Assembly (NCBI GenBank): GCA_963926405.1
Contig: CAWUXI010000007.1
Coordinates: forward strand, 1 to 24,312
Reading direction: 5' to 3'
DNA length: 24,312 bases
Source: CALSMU01 sp963926405
Lineage (GTDB): Bacteria > Bacteroidota > Bacteroidia > Flavobacteriales_D > Parvicellaceae
Shown: in pieces, positions 23,502 through 24,312 of the stretch
Numbering within the stretch: the stretch's first letter is position 1
Layout: every line of letters starts with the position of its first letter
Notes under the pieces: generated by a model
Told to the model about the DNA's origin: nothing
Databases searched by the model: none
What the model saw: the letters and a program-made list of their open reading frames with translations, nothing else
Position numbers and translations under genes: made by a program

Positions 23502-24312
23502 TTATTTAACCAAAGTTATGTTTCCTTTTAATGAGTTTTTATCCCCATTATCGTATTCATATTCCAAGTAGTAAGCAAAGACGCCAGTGTTTTCGGGTTT
23601 TCCTTTGTAAGTTCCATTCCATCCATTAGATAAGTCGTTGGTTTCAAAAACCTTTTCGCCATATCTATTGTAAATCATTAAAGTAAAAGATGTAATTCCT
23701 GAACCTCTTACATAAAGCACGTCATTATGTGAATCATTATTTGGAGAGAATGCAGTTGGTATTCCAATAACTGATTCTACTTCTTCAATAACTTCTATTG
23801 TTTGACATATTGTATCTGCACAGTTTGCTGCTGTATAGGCAATTAAGCAAATTATATATGATCCTTCCGCACTATAGGTAATAGATGGGTCGACATTGGT
23901 TGATGAAGTACCGTCTCCTAAATCCCATAAATAGGTATCTGAACCGTTAGATGAATTATTGGTAACCACTAAAGTTTCACCCAAAAAAATTGGATTCCCA
24001 GATAAGTCAAAATCAGCATTAGGAGTACCTGAATTACTGATTGAAATTGGGCCATAAGAGTCTGTGCATCCATTATCATCTGTCACTACTAGGGAGTAAT
24101 CATTGTTGGTTAAGTCAGTAGCATCCAAGTTTCCAACTACGCCATTCCATGTGTATGAATAAGGAGTCGTTCCATTTGTAATAGCTATTCCCGTAATTGA
24201 CCCATTCCCATCAAAACAATCCTCATTCGTTATATTAATTAGGGTGGGGTCAATTGATGGTCCATCAATAAAACCAATAATAATTGGCCCCGCACTAGAA
24301 GAGCAACCATTT
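23502..24312 (-). CDS. SprB-repeat/PKD protein with gliding-motility (T9SS type B) C-terminus, partial
   Basis: The open frame runs off the right edge of the window (5' end missing), giving at least 270 residues. In order it shows a SprB-type repeat (LINITNEDCFDGNGSITGI, TPYSYTWNG, YSLVVTDDNGCTDSYGP), a PKD domain (NADFDLSGNPIFLGETLVV, YLWDLGDGT, AEGSYIICLIAY), and the gliding-motility-associated C-terminal domain (IPTAFSPNNDSHNDVLYVRG, IYNRYGEKVFETNDLSNGWNG, TGVFAYYLEYEY, KGNITLVK). Such proteins are very large surface adhesins exported by T9SS. A TTG codon at 24128 is an apparent internal start only because the window ends; the frame is open further upstream with good family similarity. It pairs with the PorP/SprF gene that follows. 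Confidence 0.93.
   Translation of the reverse strand, partial: NGCSSSAGPIIIGFIDGPSIDPTLINITNEDCFDGNGSITGIAITNGTTPYSYTWNGVVGNLDATDLTNNDYSLVVTDDNGCTDSYGPISISNSGTPNADFDLSGNPIFLGETLVVTNNSSNGSDTYLWDLGDGTSSTNVDPSITYSAEGSYIICLIAYTAANCADTICQTIEVIEEVESVIGIPTAFSPNNDSHNDVLYVRGSGITSFTLMIYNRYGEKVFETNDLSNGWNGTYKGKPENTGVFAYYLEYEYDNGDKNSLKGNITLVK

Noticed and set aside
1..24312. CRISPR array, insertion sequence, prophage, integron or toxin-antitoxin module
   Set aside because: No regularly spaced repeats, transposase or integrase motifs, or phage proteins were found; the window reads as ordinary chromosomal metabolism and envelope genes.

Overview
The window looks like the chromosome of a marine-type Flavobacteriales (Bacteroidota). 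The DNA is AT-rich. Three proteins end in type A C-terminal sorting domains of the type IX secretion system (T9SS), and an SprB-like adhesin fragment sits next to a PorP/SprF protein. There are three DUF1573 proteins, a ClpS adaptor, and several upstream regions with the Bacteroidota -7 motif TAnnTTTG in place of sigma70 boxes. Start codons generally lack a clear Shine-Dalgarno, as is usual in this phylum.

Left part (1-5962), all minus strand: three exported DUF1573 proteins, a periplasmic thioredoxin-fold protein with a CGHC site, then a tight three-gene unit made of a T9SS-secreted protein, an ABC ATPase and a FtsX-like permease. Middle part (5963-9654), plus strand: a DUF4140/DUF4139 (MuiA-like) protein, a small TVP38/TMEM64 (VTT) membrane protein, clpS, an M48 metalloprotease lipoprotein, and tRNA-Arg(ACG) with a strong terminator.

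Core region (9789-22025): two divergent arms share a 262-bp regulatory gap. The minus arm is a complete, overlapping Entner-Doudoroff operon, zwf-pgl-edd-eda. The plus arm holds a BadF/BadG-type sugar kinase, a GH3 beta-glucosidase lipoprotein, a Nudix-type regulator with a broken Nudix box, a large T9SS-secreted protein with carbohydrate-binding-like repeats, and a T9SS-secreted GH16 beta-glucanase (laminarinase-like). Read together this is a beta-1,3-glucan-to-pyruvate route: GH16 cuts glucan outside, the repeat protein may hold it, GH3 releases glucose, the kinase makes glucose-6-phosphate, and the ED operon yields pyruvate plus glyceraldehyde-3-phosphate. No SusC/SusD pair or sugar transporter is present in the window. 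This functional link is inference from gene content and order.

Right end (22064-24312), minus strand: a short CBM9-like C-terminal fragment, a PorP/SprF outer-membrane protein, and the 3' part of a PKD/SprB-repeat protein with a gliding-motility-type (T9SS type B) C-terminus that runs off the window.

Most interesting points: the sugar kinase as a candidate glucokinase of a non-SusCD glucan locus; repeat-rich divergent control DNA with a full Bacteroidota promoter for zwf; a perfect 15-bp palindrome after the Nudix regulator gene; a recently duplicated 118-residue repeat; and a tRNA-Arg in which the normal G19-C56 tertiary pair appears as A19-U56.
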